NCBI RefSeq assembly: GCF_051020955.1
Contig: NW_027476401.1
Coordinates: 186,001-250,000, forward strand
Reading direction: 5' to 3'
Length of the DNA stretch: 64,000 bases
DNA from: Megalopta genalis
Lineage: Eukaryota; Arthropoda; Insecta; Hymenoptera; Halictidae
This document shows, piece by piece, positions 61,801 through 64,000 of this stretch; the first letter of the stretch is position 1, and every line of letters starts with the position of its first letter. The notes below the pieces were generated by a model that was given only the letters and a program-made list of their open reading frames with translations, ran no database searches and was not told the origin of the DNA. Made by a program: the position numbers and the translations under genes.

Positions 61801-64000
61801 ACTGAATCATGTGTTTCTCTTGAATTTGAAGCTAACTAGTTTGTTTCGTAATGCAGTTGAAGCTAAATCATGTATATCACAATTATTTGAAGCTAAACCA
61901 TTTGATTCGCATGGATTTCAAAATAAGCCTTCTACTTCGCATTGATTTTAATCTAAATCATCTGTTTCGCATCGATTTAAAGCTATCTCGTTTGTTTCGC
62001 ATGCAGTTGAAGATAAATCATGTATATCACAAGTATTTGAAGCTAATCCATTTGTTTCGCGTGGATTCGAAGATCAGCCTTCTACTTCGCATTGATTTGA
62101 AGTTAAATCATATGTTCCGCATGGATTTGAAGCTAATCGTTTGTATCGCATGCAGTTGAAGCTAAATCATGTATATCACAAGTATTTGAAGCTAAACCAT
62201 TTGATTCGCATGGATTTGATGCTATGCCATCTACTTCGCTTTTATTTGAAACTGAATCATGTGTTTCTCTTGAATTTGAAGCTAACACGTTCGTTTCACA
62301 TGCAGTTGAAGCTAAATCATGTATGTCACAAGTATTTGAAGCTGAACCATTTGATTCGCATGGATTTCAAAATAAACCTTCTACTTCGCATTGATTTTAA
62401 TCTAAATCACCTGTTTCGCATGGATTTAAAGCTATCTCGTTTGTTTCGCATGCAGTTGAAGATAAATCATGTATATCACAGGTATTTGAAGCTAAACCAG
62501 TTGTTTCGCATGGATTCGAAGATAAGCCTTCTAAATCGCATTGATTTCAAGCTAAATCATGTGTTTCGCATGGATTTGAAGCTAACTCGCTAGTTTTGCA
62601 TGCTGTTGAAGCTTATTCATGTACATCACAAGTATTTGAAGCTAAACCATTTGTTTCGCAAGGATTCGAAGATCAGCCTTCTACTTCGCATTGATAAGAA
62701 GCTAAATCATGTGTTTCGCTTGGATTTCAAGATAACTCGTTTGTTTCGCATGCAATTGAAGCTAAATCATGTATATCACAATTATTTGAAGCTAAACCAT
62801 TTGATTCGCATGGATTTCAAAATAAGCCTTCTACTTCGCATTGATTTTAATCTAAATCATCTGTTTCGGATGGATTTAAAGCTATCTCGTTTTCTTCGCA
62901 TGCAGTTGAAGATAAATCATGTATATTACAGGTATTTGGAGCTAAACCATTTGTTTCGCATGGATTCGAATATAAGCCTTCTAAATCGCATTGATGTCAA
63001 GCTAAATCATATGTTTCGCATAGATTTGAAGCTAACTCGCTAATTTTGCATGCTGTTGAAGCTTATTCATGTATATCACAAGTATTTGAAGCTAAATCAT
63101 TTGTTTCGCAAGGATTCGAAGATCTGCCTTCTACTTCGCATTGATAAGAAGCTAACTCATGTGTTTCGCATGGATTTGAAGCTAACTCGTTAGTTTTGCA
63201 TGCTGTTGAAGCTAAATCATGTATATCACAATTATTTGAAGCTAAACCATTTGATTCGCATGGATTTCAAAATAAGCCTTCTACTTCGCATTGATTTTAA
63301 TCTAAATCATCTGTTTCGGATGGATTTAAAGCTATCTCGTTTGTTTCGCATGCAGTTGAAGATAAATCATGTATATCACAAGTATTTGAAGCTAATCCAT
63401 TTGTTTCGCGTGGATTCGAAGATCAGCCTTCTACTTCGCATTGATTTGAAGTTAAATCATATGTTTCGCATGGATTTGAAGCTAATCGTTTGTATCGCAT
63501 GCAGTTGAAGCTAAATCATGTATATCCCAAGTATTTGAAGCTCAACCATTTGATTCGCATGGATTTCAAAATAAGCCTTCTACTTCGCATTGATTTTAAT
63601 CTAAATCATCTGTTTCGGATGGATTAAAAGCTATCTCGTTTGTTTCGCATGCAGTTGAAGATAAATCATGTATATCACAAGTATTTGAAGCTAATCCATT
63701 TGTATCGCGTGGATTCGAAGATCAGCCTTCTACTTCGCATTGATTTGAAGTTAAATCATATGTTTCGCATGGATTTGAAGCTAATCGTTTGTATCGCATG
63801 CAGTTGAAGCTAAATCATGTATATCACAATTATTTGAAGCTAAACCATTTGACTCGCATGGATTTCAAAATAAGCCTTCTACTTCGCATTGATTTTAATC
63901 TAAATCATATGTTTCGCATGGATTTGAAGCTAACACGTTCGTTTCACATGCAGTTGAAGCTAAATCATGTATGTCACAAGTATTTGAAGCTGAACCATTT

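Larger units (their letters stand above)
1..64000 (+). repeat. Satellite array: 30-bp monomer, 150-bp higher-order unit
   Basis: Every part of the window is built from head-to-tail monomers of about 30 bp, with a TTGAAGCTAA-like head and a TCGCATGGAT-like tail. The 10-base core defines five types: A ATCATGTGTT, B CTCGTTTGTT, C ATCATGTATA, D ACCATTTGTT and E GCCTTCTACT. Type C usually ends TCACAAGTAT, B ends TCGCATGCAG (or a GCTG end), and E starts TCGAAGATAA and ends TCGCATTGAT. The usual order is A-B-C-D-E, giving 150 bp. The window opens inside an E monomer and closes inside a D monomer, so neither array edge is present. All monomers lie in one orientation. I see no unique sequence, transposon, tRNA, rRNA or unrelated insert. 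This is seen directly. Calling it a eukaryotic satellite is an inference from its length and organisation. Confidence 0.97.
38540..64000 (+). repeat. Subarray 6: multi-kilobase blocks, E monomers with TTCAAAATAA head
   Basis: Typical variants are the TTCAAAATAA E head, the following TTTTAATCTAAATC head, the TCGGATGGAT tail, the TTGATAAGAAGC junction, and GCTAATCGTTTGTATCGC, where a B monomer is one base short. Large blocks recur at about 4,705, 6,561 and 7,310 bp. Past about 58,850 smaller pieces of the same blocks are reshuffled to the window end. Register shifts of one base are frequent, so open frames are short and switch between the LKLN and FEAK repeats. Confidence 0.85.

Noticed and set aside
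1..64000. CRISPR array (30-bp repeat length fits)
   Set aside because: Repeats are contiguous with no unique spacers, monomers diverge from one another, and there are no cas genes.
1..64000. CENP-B-like box, which would mark a centromere
   Set aside because: TTCG occurs in every monomer but the downstream CGGG part of the box is absent from all monomer types I read.
1..64000. Transposon, retroelement, tRNA or rRNA inserts
   Set aside because: No stretch departs from the 30-bp pattern long enough to hold one. The largest irregularities are single monomers or one to a few bases.

Overview
The whole 64 kb window is one uninterrupted tandem array. I find no conventional gene, RNA gene, mobile element or non-repetitive stretch in it, and the array runs off both ends, so the true locus is longer than 64 kb. 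The basic unit is a 30-bp monomer: a TTGAAGCTAA-like head, a variable 10-base core and a TCGCATGGAT-like tail. Five monomer types (A to E, told apart mainly by their cores) normally follow each other in a fixed order and make a 150-bp higher-order unit. That is roughly 2,100 monomers or 420 units, all in the same orientation. The five-monomer consensus is about 37% GC, and CpG is not depleted in it.

This is the architecture of eukaryotic satellite DNA (megasatellite or heterochromatic type). A bacterial or viral origin is very unlikely. The sequence alone does not identify the species.

Layout, with approximate borders: 1-2,225 is a mixed block carrying a compensated 31+29 bp monomer pair. 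2,226-7,800 is fairly regular 150-bp units with a recurrent one-base deletion. 7,800-12,640 is irregular and rich in a 31-bp monomer that shifts the register. 12,640-28,500 is the most regular part and contains a perfect 2,280-bp tandem duplication. 28,500-38,540 is a mosaic of blocks copied at spacings of about 2.7, 4.35, 4.65 and 4.95 kb. 38,540-64,000 consists of multi-kilobase blocks copied at spacings of about 4.7, 6.56 and 7.31 kb.

Because 30 is a multiple of three, reading frames persist through the array. One plus-strand frame (repeat LKLNHVFRMD) and one minus-strand frame (repeat ASNPCETHDL) are free of stops in the consensus. A second plus frame (FEAKSCVSHG) is open except for one stop per 150 bp. 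The many open frames in the window are by-products of this periodicity. I annotate only the two longest examples, as low-confidence 'other' features. Substitution stops, one-base indels and the lack of any flanking gene structure argue against a working protein gene, but descent from a coding repeat cannot be excluded.

The most interesting points are the nested duplication history, the near-nucleosome unit length with 10-bp AT phasing, the long frame-preserving interval at 13.4-19.9 kb, and a cluster of homopolymer indels at 40.9-42.1 kb that looks like an assembly or polishing artefact.
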